Of a DNA stretch of 64,000 nt, positions 13,068 through 22,863 are shown one piece after another (the first letter of the stretch is position 1; every line of letters begins with the position of its first letter). The notes beneath the pieces were generated by a model. That model was not told where the DNA came from. It did not search any database and worked only from the letters and a program-made list of their open reading frames with translations. This stretch comes from Ustulina deusta (taxonomy: Eukaryota > Ascomycota > Sordariomycetes > Xylariales > Xylariaceae). The stretch covers positions 558,001-622,000 of the forward strand of contig JAJNNX010000018.1 of NCBI GenBank assembly GCA_023159155.1, read 5' to 3'. Made by a program: the position numbers and the translations under genes.

Positions 13068-13139
13068 GCCCGCTTGGCTCAGCGGTAGAGCGCATCACTA
13101 GTAATGATGAGGTCGTCAGTTCGACTCTGGCAGTGGGCA
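13068..13139 (+). tRNA. tRNA-Thr (anticodon AGT), copy 1
   Basis: A 72-base cloverleaf without intron. The 7-bp acceptor stem GCCCGCT/AGTGGGC has one G-U pair, followed by discriminator A. The D arm is GCTC/GAGC. The anticodon stem CATCA/TGATG encloses loop CTAGTAA, giving anticodon AGT (Thr, A34 expected to become inosine). The T arm is GTCAG-TTCGACT-CTGGC. A T-rich tract follows from 13141, as expected for a Pol III terminator. The gene body is identical to the copy at 15460. Confidence 0.95.
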
Positions 13140-13552
13140 ATTTCTTTCGCTTTTTTTTAAGCTTATTTATTTATTTCTATAAATTTTTAATAATAACTTT
13201 AAATTTAAATAAAAACAATTCAAAAAAAGTTTGCCTCAGCTACCTTAAACCGCTTTGCTTTTGCCCTCTCTTTTTTAACTAGATTTTGTAAGGCTGGTTT
13301 GAGGCGGGCTTCTCTCGATTGTTCCTATAACCAATACCAGTTAACAGATGTATTATTTAGATCATTCACTACCCCAATGAGCGAAATCATCCCATGAAGA
13401 GTGACACTCCCTCGCGACAGCAAAACCGGTGACAAAACACTTCCCCTAAGCCTTGGAGAAATCGGTATGTCTAAGGCAGTATTTTTATAATTTGCCCTAA
13501 TCCTATATTAACGCCTGCTTGTTAGACTGCGAAGGGCAAATCGCATTCACAA

Positions 13553-14391
13553 ATGCCTAACAAGGACGAAGAAGACGAAGACAGCGACGAGATCGAATTC
13601 CTATATTGGGGCAATTACTGTGATTACGACATGCCCCTTCGGCGGTGTTAGAGGTCGACTGAACCGAGTACTAACGACGGAGCTGTGGTACCTAGTAATA
13701 CAGACGTAGCCTACGAATCTCGCCCCGAAACAGATATGTCATTTGAAGACTCTACTAGCGATGACGATCTGGCTGAGGAGGTTCTGGCTGAGCTTGGGTA
13801 CAAAGGAAAGTTTGAGTGCTGGGCAGATGTTTTCTGGTGGCTTTGTGGTCCGTTACTTGGTGATCGACGGCAGGATTTGAAGACTTTCTTTCATAAGCTT
13901 GGTGTAATTTACTGCGCCAAGTATGTTTTTTGAGCCGGTTGACGAGTTTTTGCGCAAGGACAATGTTGAGGTCTAGGCAAATTACGACATTGCTATTAGC
14001 GCTCGCTGAGACCAGGTTGTTTCCAACCTCAGTCGCCTTTCCGAGGGCACGACCGACACTTGATATCTCACAAAACCTTCGGGTCCTTTGACTGCGACGT
14101 TGTTATTTGTTTGGCACTACTAACCTTACCTTTCGGAGTAATCGAGTGGCCAGAGGGTCTACTTTTGACCTATCAAACCCTAGTTTGCGCTGGCTAGCTA
14201 AGAAGATTGGCCTTGATTCATCTGTTCGAGTCCAGAACCGCATTTGTCCTCGACACAAGTTTGAGCATGAAATTTGCTGGAGCGATGAGATGCCTAGTTG
14301 GACTTATATCGATCACGAGTTTCTTGCTTTCAATCGATGGCTGAATTATTTTTTAAGGATTATTATACTTGTCGGAGAAAGCAACTGTTGA
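13553..14391 (+). pseudogene. Decayed coding remnant with acidic N-terminal segment
   Basis: The frame from ATG 13553 codes a short acidic peptide (DEEDEDSDEIEF core) stopping at 13651. A second open segment (13685-13933) encodes an acidic stretch, then a Trp/Cys-containing ECWADVFWWLCGPLL block. After its stop the reading continues in another frame with FEPVDEFLRKDNVEV to 13976. A third open segment (14107-14391) has a NRICPRHKFEHEICW block. Broken pieces in one orientation suggest one former gene, possibly of a mobile element. No family is recognised. Confidence 0.4.
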
Positions 14392-14397
14392 CCAGAG

Positions 14398-15042
14398 TCA
14401 ATTCGCAATTTGATTACACTCGAGCCAGGCGAGGGCTTTGTCAAGGTTTTCTTGAAAGTCCGCGTCCGTGTTCTGGCTTGCGGGGTCCTCTGCAGTGTCA
14501 ACCTCCACGGTTGGAGGCGTATACTGCGGTCTGCGTGATATTTCGTCCACCACGTTACTGAACCGTACAGTTTTGACGCTTTTGGCCGGTGTGGTCTTAT
14601 CACAGTTGTTTTGATATACGTGTGCCATGCAATTGTTACGGGAGTCGAAGACTGTGCCGCACTTCCGGCAGGTCCGCCGACTTTCTGTTGCCACTTAACT
14701 TGAGTCTAGTAGATAAGAGAAATTCTGTTGATTAGCTACCTCATCTGTCTCATAGTCGTCGTCAGACACATCCTCCAGCATGTAGTATCCGTCTGCTGCT
14801 AACTGCGCCTCTCTAGCGTCCTTGTCTTCGTCGTCTGTAGCTACATATTCCTCTGTCTCAAAATATGCTCTTCTACCGTCCTGTCGGGTTTTTACCCATC
14901 GGTGCTATCTTCGGGGTAGACCGAATCGTCGTCCATAAAATGCTCTGGCTCGTCCGCGTACGCCTATTTCACCTTTGTAACCGTCATGATACCCTCGCGG
15001 GCTGTACTGGTTGTTCAAAGCTCAGAGACGAGGGAGGTTCGA
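14398..15042 (-). pseudogene. Decayed zinc-finger-bearing ORF, probably transposon-derived
   Basis: Read on the minus strand from about 15042, coherent acidic protein sequence runs through AREGIMTVTKVK, AYADEPEHFMDDDSVYPEDS and ATDDEDKDAREAQLAADGYY. It ends with a CRKCGTVFDSRNNCMAHV zinc-finger-like motif (CxxC...HxxxxxC spacing) and a short tail. In-frame stops (TGA, TAG, TAA) and at least one frame change near 14870 interrupt it. Several stops could derive from CGA or CAG codons by C-to-T change, as in repeat-induced mutation. C2H2/CCHC-like fingers after acidic segments occur in fungal retroelement polyproteins; that family link is from memory and tentative. Confidence 0.5.
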
Positions 15043-15119
15043 CAACTGATTCTATTTCCTACCATAGCTAGGCTTGGCTTGCTAATCAGTTATTCCTGCC
15101 CTTTAAGGGTGCCTCCACA

Positions 15120-15275
15120 ATGCCGCGGGCGAAAAGATGAGAGTTATTTAGGGAGGACCTGGACGCGGCCGGGAGGTATGAGCAGGCAGATTCGAGCAAC
15201 AGTACCTTGCAGTACAACAGTCAGCTGCAACATGCCATCCACCTTCTACTGCACAACGAAGAGTTATGGGTTTAA
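15120..15275 (+). pseudogene. Short coding remnant with one in-frame stop
   Basis: ATG 15120 opens a frame that reads MPRAKR, a TGA stop, then 44 further open codons beginning ELFREDLDAAGRYEQA and ending HLLLHNEELWV before TAA at 15273-15275. The stop could be a mutated CGA codon. Helical, charged composition suggests the tail of a former protein. No family is recognised. It lies head-on to the zinc-finger remnant. Confidence 0.35.
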
Positions 15276-15459
15276 ATATATATATAAACTGGTTTTATAG
15301 TAATATAATAGCCCAGCGGTTTATTGATCTGCATGCCTGCGAGAAAAGTGGTTGTTAGTGTTGTTGTGGGATGCACTTATTGATATAAGGAGGTGAAAAG
15401 CTGCAGGATCACTACTTAGTCTATAATGTCCAAGCAAAAGTCATTGCATAAGCAACAGA

Positions 15460-15531
15460 GCCCGCTTGGCTCAGCGGTAGAGCGCATCACTAGTAATGAT
15501 GAGGTCGTCAGTTCGACTCTGGCAGTGGGCA
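15460..15531 (+). tRNA. tRNA-Thr (anticodon AGT), copy 2
   Basis: Identical over all 72 bases to the copy at 13068, with the same stems and AGT anticodon. Twelve or so bases upstream (GCA-AAGCAACA-type) and the T-rich tract downstream also resemble copy 1, so the duplicated unit extends slightly past the mature tRNA. T runs at 15533-15560 would end Pol III transcription. Confidence 0.95.
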
Positions 15532-17591
15532 TTTCTTTTTAGTTTTTTTTGCCTATTTTTTTGGGCCTAACACAGACACACTAGATAGGGGTGCAGGTCA
15601 AGTAGTAGATTTGTTGTTGCGAAGGTCGTAGTGGGGTGGCCACCCCCTATACATAGGTACATACATACATACATACTTATGGAATATGTATGGGTTGGAC
15701 CGCATTCCAAGCGGGCGTAGTTTGAAGGTCGGTCGCGAGGTTGGTCGCAAGGTTGATCGCAAGATCGAATTCGCAGCGGTTCGAGAACGGCATTCAGAAG
15801 GCTGTATACCATATTCCGCCTGCGCGTAGTTGGAAGGTCGTTCGCGAACTCTAAGCGAATAGGTCGCGTCGGCGGTTCGAAAACGAACGGTTGGAGGGCT
15901 CTACCGTATTCCGCGCGTTTGTAATGTGAGGTCGGTTCGAAAACGCGTTTGGAGGGCTGGACCTCATTCCGCTCGCGCGATTCCAAGCATTTCGTTCGGT
16001 TGGGGGGGCTATACCAACCCTGCGCGCACAATCTGCCGGCCGGAAAAAGAAAGCTTCGTTCAAAGGTCGAAGGATCGCGATTCGCCAGCTACCATTTAAC
16101 ACAGACAGCCTAGCGGTGCAGTGGGTAAACTTGGTATATTGGTATGTTGTGCGAATGCAATGATGATTATGTAGAGGTATCTATCTAGATAGTTGTTTAC
16201 TCCTTCGCGCAGCACCGCATACGCGCAAGATACCCCTATGATACTGATGATGGCATTCCGGGTCTCGATCTGGTCATACAACCCCTCAACCTCTTTACGC
16301 TTTTCTGATTCTCGGAACCTTTCCTTTCTTTCCTCTGCCATTATTGTTGTCACTAGGCGTGAACTGATGACCAATATATAGGAATTCACGGCCAGGATTC
16401 TCCAGCTTCGATTTCACTCATGTCCCAAACGGTTGCTGTCATTTTAGCCTTTCGCAAGCGGTAGCGTGGCGTTTATGTAATCCGTATATTGTCCTTGGCA
16501 TATAACGTCTACGTTTTTTTATTACTGCGAGGCTCTACACAACCAAGTCGTTTTGCCTTGGGATCACATTGAACCAAGGTAGCGTTGTTTTTTTGTAAGC
16601 ATCGGATGAGTTGTGTATATGCCTAACAGCACTCCTGAGTACTGACCCGAGATGGTAACACGGTCGGTATAGGTTCTTTACGTTCTCGAAATCCTGTACT
16701 ACGTTCTTCGAAACTGTCCGCGTGAATGTGATGGCGACGCGTATTCTTCCGTAAATCGTCGCTCCCGCGAGTTCCAGCTAGCTAGTGTAATCTCGAGATC
16801 AGAGTCAGCGACCATCGATGTTCTCCGACGCTGGAAGGATAGTCGTGGTTAACGAAAAGCCGGCCGGGCTCGCGTCATCGTGGGATATCCGCATAGGGAT
16901 CTCGCTTTCTTAACTGTACATACAGTCCCTTGGAATCATTCTATGATGCGGTTTGCTATGAAATCGTGGTTGACGTCTTCTTGCAGCGCGCATTGAATGG
17001 AGAACTACGACGAGGTTGAGCACTAGGAGATAGACTTGCGAAGTGTCTCACAGAGTTATCTTGGTGGTGTTTTTTAGCCGTTGTAGTCATCTTGATCTAA
17101 TAGTCTGGGCTGATTACTTCTCTAGAATTCGAGGAGACCAGTATCTTCTACCTACGCATCTTCAGGTTCGTAGTAGCACTTGTTTGGGAGATCTAAAGCA
17201 AGAGCGAGATAGGGATAATTCGCTCGTGTAGAAATCGGCGACGCATCCAAAGTATTCGCCATTTAAGTCGTTCTTCTCCTAGCTCTCGGTCATGTGTCTG
17301 AAAAACTCCAAACGGACAATTGCACACCTATTATCGTTACAACCCCGAAACAGCCGATGGACTAGTGCTTGCAACCGCGTCATGATATTCTAGTGTTACA
17401 AGTGCGCGCATGCTTCTGTGAGTGGGCGTATTCCTCTTAATGAATCTCCTCAACGGCAGATGGTAGGGCGAAATTAAGTAAATTAAGTATACGGAGGGAC
17501 GGGCTCCCTAGCCTGTCCTGCGATATTTTATCTAATTTTACATTTAATATAGATGCTGTCTCTTATTGAGAGGATATAAGTGTCTCATTTA
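15532..17591. other. Repeat-bearing, gene-free stretch
   Basis: It contains a CATA microsatellite (15659-15676) and a degenerate repeat array (15698-16013). Minus-strand frame 16341-16180 codes a charged helical segment (MAEERKERFRESEKRKEV...), possibly another remnant. From 16400 to the GH105 stop no coding signal is convincing. Confidence 0.45.
15698..16013. repeat. Degenerate tandem repeat, four units
   Basis: Four successive units begin near 15698, 15805, 15903 and 15961. Each starts ACC(G/A/T)(C/T)ATTCC followed by a GC-rich CGCG block. Most carry GAAGGTCGGTCGCGA-like and CGGTTCGAAAACG words, and the later units end GGAGGGCT or GGGGGGCT. Unit length shrinks from about 105 to 55 bases by internal loss. 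Minus-strand translation gives recurring FSNR/NTVEP motifs, so it may once have coded a repeated peptide. Confidence 0.6.
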
Positions 17592-18878
17592 TCAGCTCAG
17601 TCGCTCGACTTCAAGTGATGCGAGTACGTAAGCAGCAGAACCAAGAACGCTGTTGTATAGAAGAGGCTGGCCAATGTAGTACTATATCAAAGTGGTTAGG
17701 CAACACAACAGCAGGTATGATTGTTGGGACTGGCTGGGGGGAAAACTCACCTCATAAGATGCAGTCGAATTTAGACTACAGACAGCCACGGTTCCGTTGT
17801 AACCAACAGTTCCGTCGGCTTCTTTAACCACAAAGGTGCTGGTGAGGTATTTCTGAGCCCGAGTTCCTATTTTCCTTGCTGTGGGAGCTAATTTGTATGG
17901 CAGGTACCCCAACCGAATCCCCTTCAATAATGCATAGGAGAACATGGCAGTACAGCTGGACTCAATATAGTTCCCTTCTCTCCCAGGCTGGTCCACGACC
18001 TGCCACCATCCCCCCGTCTGGTGATCCACAGCGTTGATCACGGCTGGTATCAGGGCCTGGAATTTCTCTAACAATGCCTTGCTGTACTTAGAGGGAGCCT
18101 TTTCCCGTCCCAGAATCTCGAGAGTGTCTACCAAGGCCATGGTGTACCAGCCAAGACTTCTGCCCCAGACGTTAGGACTAGCACCCGTCTTTGGGTCAGC
18201 CCACACGGCTGTGCGTGTTGCATCGTATCCGTGAGTAAGCAATCCGGTCGAGGCGTGGCGAGTATGCTCCCAGAGAATCTCAAATTGGTAAAGCATGTCA
18301 TCTAGGGCTGCTGCGGCGATGATGCTGTTTGGTGGTGTCGTGGTGAGGGTGTAGAGAGTGTAGAATGGGCCCAAAGAGAACATGCCATCCAGGTAGCTCC
18401 AGAACGGATACGTGAAATACCATAAGCCGCCTGCTAAGTTTCGGGGATTCAAATCGATGCTTAGTCGTAGAGCATCTGTTGTGAGACTGTAAGTCGAAAT
18501 GCCTTTGGCGGGCGAAAGGGCCAGAAGGGCATTGCCGTTAGATAGGCGGTCCATAGGATACGAGAGCGCATCTTTGCTAGCATTTGACAGGAAAAGAGTG
18601 GCAGACGAAGCGCTTGCTTGAACGTACTGTCCATAAACAGCACCCGACTCCTGGTAATAGTCAGAAAGCGCAGTAAAGGCCTTCTGGACAAAGCCGGCTT
18701 GCAGGGCTTCGGACGCTCCACCCAGGCCGGTCATGATGCCCTGACCACGGGCGATGATACTCGACGCCATCCGCTGAGAATTAGGCTTGCACGCATCGCC
18801 TGCTGCGGTCGCCGGCACGCCGAACAGGGCGGCGGCGAGTGTCGCCACGTAGGTGGGAGCGCGCATCTTGTCCAGCAA
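17592..18878 (-). CDS. GH105 unsaturated rhamnogalacturonyl hydrolase
   Basis: Two exons, 18878-17751 and 17681-17592, give 405 residues. The 69-base intron (GTGAGT...GATATAG) joins SYE to YYIGQPLL, and the protein ends ASLEVERLS. Residues up to about 27 form a signal peptide; a shorter start at 18866 gives a more canonical one. The (alpha/alpha)6-barrel signature of GH105 (YteR-like) is clear: FWSYLDGMFSLGPFY near 160-173 and WADPKTGASPNVWGRSLGWY at about 226-245. D164 in YLDGMF is a candidate catalytic acid by inference. The family hydrolyses the unsaturated uronic residue left by pectin (rhamnogalacturonan) lyases; secretion fits plant cell-wall breakdown. No other pectinase gene is nearby. 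Confidence 0.9.
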
Positions 18879-21528
18879 ACAATGAGATTTAACGAGAGGA
18901 ATGAGGAGGAACCTGGTGGCTCAGCTCGCAAGGCTCTGGACGTCGGCGACGCACGCCTTGTATATGTCGCACCCTCACGAGAGAGTCCGGGGTGCTGGGC
19001 GTTCGGTTGGTTAGTGCAACCATTAGATGAACCGGGCATTTGCTGCGAAGAGGCTAGCTCAGCTCCTATCTAGTGTAGCTACACTACTCTCTCCAATGCA
19101 CTAGACTAGGTAGGCATTATCAGGTCATGAACGCGAGTGGACTCTGTTGCATAGTAATGGAGCTGAAGTGTTGAGGACCCCTGTACTGTAGGTAGTGTAG
19201 TTGTTTGTGTGTGTAAAAACAAGAGTTATTACCGGTCTTTCGCCGTCCTACTAGGGTAGGGTAGGTCCACGGGTATGGGCCATATGGCTAACGAGGTATC
19301 TGGGCGTGATGTAGGTATTGCTACGAGTTATCTACTAAGTAGGTAGTTATTGAAGTTGAAAACATCATCTGCATGCCCGCACAATCAGATATCACGACAA
19401 CTGTGATCACCAGCAAATGAAATATCGTGTACACTGCATCCAACCCAGTGCCTCCAACAATTGTTAGCTGAGTTATGATTTAGAATATGAGGTTCAACTA
19501 TAGTTCATGCATACCCTAGGACTTCCCCATTTGGTTTACACTAGGTACACCATATTTCTCTCAGACTCCCTAGGCATTAACCGGGTAGGTGGGGCACCTC
19601 CCTGGGGTTCCCGCCGCACTCGCATTCAGTTAGGTGCCTATCTAGTGTAGTGTAGAGATGTAGGTACCTAGGTATGCTCTATCTAGCTCTTATCAAGGCT
19701 GTCTCACCATCAGAAAAAGAACCTTAGTGTCGGGTTAGGTAATCTGAGAAAGAAGGGGGTTAGGTAAGTACTTTGCCACTGGCAAATCTTCCCTTTTTAT
19801 AGTGTAGTCACAGAGTCATAATTAGTGTGCCACCATGAGACGGAACATCGTGCAGCGGCATACCGTCACGGGTGCATATTGCAGGCGAGGACTTATACGC
19901 GTGTGGGCCGTCGGTAAATTTTTATCTCGCACAATTACTTCCCTAGTCGCCCTGAGCTAGGTATTATATATATAGTGTAGCACCTAATAGTATAACTACG
20001 TGTACACTAAGTATGTATGTAGTGTACTTACAGTAGTATAGAATGGAGAGACAATGGAGAGTTTACGCATATGAGCGAGCAAGGGCCGAGTAGAGCCGAA
20101 TAGAGCCGAGCAGAGAAGCTCGCTTCATTTACACTCCACACACACACACTACTATGTCTATCTAGATACCGAGTGTATGACACTAGGTATGCGTGGGACA
20201 ATCCTACGGGCATTTGGATAGTACACCAAAACCAACCATGTCTTCGTATTTGCGGCACTTATATATATTTGTATATATTTGTGTGAGTACACTCATCTAT
20301 ACCAGTACACATCAATCCTTTGCAGATCTGTATTAGACCATGGTACTGGAGAGTTCTAGTTTACACATACACTACCTTTCCTAGACTAGTGGCGATGTTC
20401 CCGTGGTGTCGTGTTGTGCGTGGTGTAGTATCGGAACCGTGCGCGAGGTACTTCTCCGGTTTTCCATCAGAGATCCCTCGCTTGCATTTCAGCTGAGATC
20501 TCGGTGGTGGTGTGATGTGCGGAGGGTGTGACTGGGGGAGGGGAACCAGAAGGCAAAGAACAAGGCAGAGAAGAAAAGCCTCTGTCGTTCAGCGAACCGA
20601 GACGACCAGGGGTCGTGGCTCTGGCGAATAAAAAGGGGCGAGGTGTTGCAACAGGGCGAATGTTGACGACTCGGGTGCAACTGGCATGTTTTCCCGCCCA
20701 TCTGTACTCCTCGTGTGTCGTCGCATCTCCCCACCAAGCTCGATATAGGACACTATTTATTCCACTACGCTCAGCATATCGCTCACCGAGCTAGTCTTGG
20801 TCCGTCTTGGACAAGATGCAGCATGCTCAATGCCTATCCAACTTGGGTAGGTGGTCCGTCTCAAGGACAATTCCAGTGAATAATTGCATTATACAACACC
20901 ACAGCGTTGCATTTGGGAGCCGTCAGGCTGCTGGCGACTGGGTAGAACCCTGCTTTCGTTTTTCCAGCAGACCAGGTAGTGTAGGAAACCCTTAGCAACA
21001 GCACGCATTCCGCTCCTGGCCAAGCCATACCGGGATTGCGCCACTGCCGCGCACTTCTCCCAGGTAGCGTCCTCTAATACCTACCTACACTACAGTAAGC
21101 TTAATGTCGGAGCTTGGCCAAGGATCAAATGTCTTGGAAAAGGAAAAGGGCTCAGGTTCAGACAGCCGCAGTTTGAATGTGCTCTTACCCGACACTAGGC
21201 CTTCTTTCTAGTGTAGACACCTATCCCAAAAAGGGACAAAAGGAAAGAGAAAAAAAATAGAGCCACTTCCAGTGTTACCGTTGGAATACGGAGGCCGTGT
21301 CTGTGGAAGATGCCAGGTTCGAGGCAGTCTCTACACTACACATCCAAGCCTCTTGTTGGTCTTGACTAATCTCCTCCATATCATATCATATTACCGCATT
21401 ACGATACTTACATCTAGAAATAGTTGCTCCCCCCCACATCAGGCATGTGAAATGAAGTGAGAACTGGCTGCTTGTATATGACAGCTCTTCGTTTATTGAA
21501 GAGACCCCTACAACCTCCTACCGACAAA
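18879..21528. other. Intergenic with dense TAGTGTAG/ACCTAGGT words
   Basis: No gene supported over 2.6 kb between the divergent GH105 and Pth11-like genes. Words of the TAGTGTAG, TACCTAGG and GTGTACAC type recur at 19070-19350, 19550-19700, 19950-20035 and 21060-21100. Open frames at 20489-20794 are low-quality. Confidence 0.5.
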
Positions 21529-22863
21529 ATGGGAAGCCATCACGACAGTCTGTTCGCCGCGGCGGTCGTCTTCCTGGTTCTCAACAGCATTGTCGTGTTC
21601 GCCCGAGTCTATGTGCGAACAGTAGTGATCCCGAGGGCCTTTGGTTGGGATGATTTTGTTTTATGCTTAACATACGTAAGCATGCCCTTTGCGACAGCGC
21701 TCCGATCAGAATGTCATCTAATCCAACCCCAAACAGGCTGGTTTCGTGATCTCCATAGGGCTGGGTTTCACTGCTATGCAGTACGTATCTTTATTCACAA
21801 GCCTAGCAAAGCCTTTGCTTCTATATCGCAGATATTCCTGCATGCGCTCTTAAACGCCCGCCGAGAATACTTCGTCTTCACTATATATCGTAGTTTTTAA
21901 CACCTGTTTCCTCACAGCTATGGATATGCCGCAGACGACGTTCAGCCTTGGTACAATAAGACAAAGGCAACGATGGTATGCTTTCAATCATCGACTGACC
22001 GGTCGACTCTGATGCTGTTGAATAGTTAGCTGACCAAGCCCTTTTTCTCTCTTAAAGTTCACCTATGGAAACCAGACAACCCTCTACATTTCGGCAGGTC
22101 TGGTAAAGTTGGCTGTAGCGCTCGTGCTCCTCCGTATTACGGTCTCTAGAGGGGTACGCTTGCTTCTCATCGGATCCATGGTTGTCGTTGGTATTTGGAC
22201 GGTCATCACAGTGGTCTTCGCCTCTGGGATCTGTGCAACGGGTGGCTCGAGTAACTGGGCTGGAAGCAAAAAATGCACGGATGTCGGCTATTTCCGCACC
22301 ATATCCAACATTTTTATCGACTATTTCTATGCTCTGCTCCCGGTCTATATCCTTCGAGGTTCGCAAATGCAAACAAAGCTTAAGCTAATAGCGATATTCC
22401 TACTTGGCTTGGGGATTTTGTAAGGCACCCAGAGTTTGACCTTGTCATGTGGAGAGCGATAACAAGCTAACATACCTCACCACCTTATAGTGCAAGCACC
22501 GCAACGATTGTCAAACTCGTCATCATCGTGCGTCTTCCATCCGCGAAAGGGGCAACAGCAGACGGACTCCATTACGACCTCTTGTTATGGGCCGATATTG
22601 AGCTCGGACTCGCGATTTTCGCGGCGTCCGCAGCTGCGCTTCGGCCACTCCTCAGACACATACCGGCACTCCTTGACGGAACTTCTAAGCATGGAACCCG
22701 GGGGACGCAAGACAGTGGGCCGTATCACGAGCTTACGATAAAAAGTCGCGATACGAATAAGAACAAGACCGCTAATGATACGGCTATAACGAGATCAAAT
22801 ATGCGCGACAGCACTGCTGTGGTTGCAGCATCTTCCGACGAAGAACTTTTTCGGGTCCCATAA
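21529..22863 (+). CDS. Pth11-like seven-helix receptor (rhodopsin-domain protein)
   Basis: Five exons: 21529-21675, 21737-21780, 21918-21975, 22058-22419 and 22491-22863, giving 327 residues. All four introns have GTAAGC, GTACGT, GTATGC or GTAAGG donors and AG acceptors with matching phases. The N-terminal helix is followed by RTVVIPRAFGWDDFVLCLTY, the family's R-x-FGWDD hallmark; later come AGFVISIGLG, HYGYAADD, an extracellular two-cysteine loop (SGICATGG...KKCTDVGY), a DYFYALLPVYIL helix, and ASTATIVKL. The last ~50 residues form a polar cytosolic tail. Such plasma-membrane proteins sense surfaces or small molecules and may act through G proteins in fungal pathogens; ligand and role are unknown. 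ATG 21529 has a CAAAATGG context; the frame is open further upstream without a better start. Confidence 0.88.

Larger units (their letters stand above)
13140..15459. other. Decayed element-like region between two tRNA-Thr copies
   Basis: This 2.3 kb interval opens with an AT-rich, T-run-containing stretch (13141-13275) and then holds coding remnants on both strands interrupted by stops. No intact gene is visible. Its borders are the two identical tRNA genes plus short shared flanks, which suggests a duplication or an insertion beside a tRNA. Confidence 0.6.

Noticed and set aside
16719..16800. Searched for further tRNA or CRISPR-like arrays around the repeat region
   Set aside because: No cloverleaf with a TTCGA arm or regularly spaced repeat-spacer structure could be drawn.
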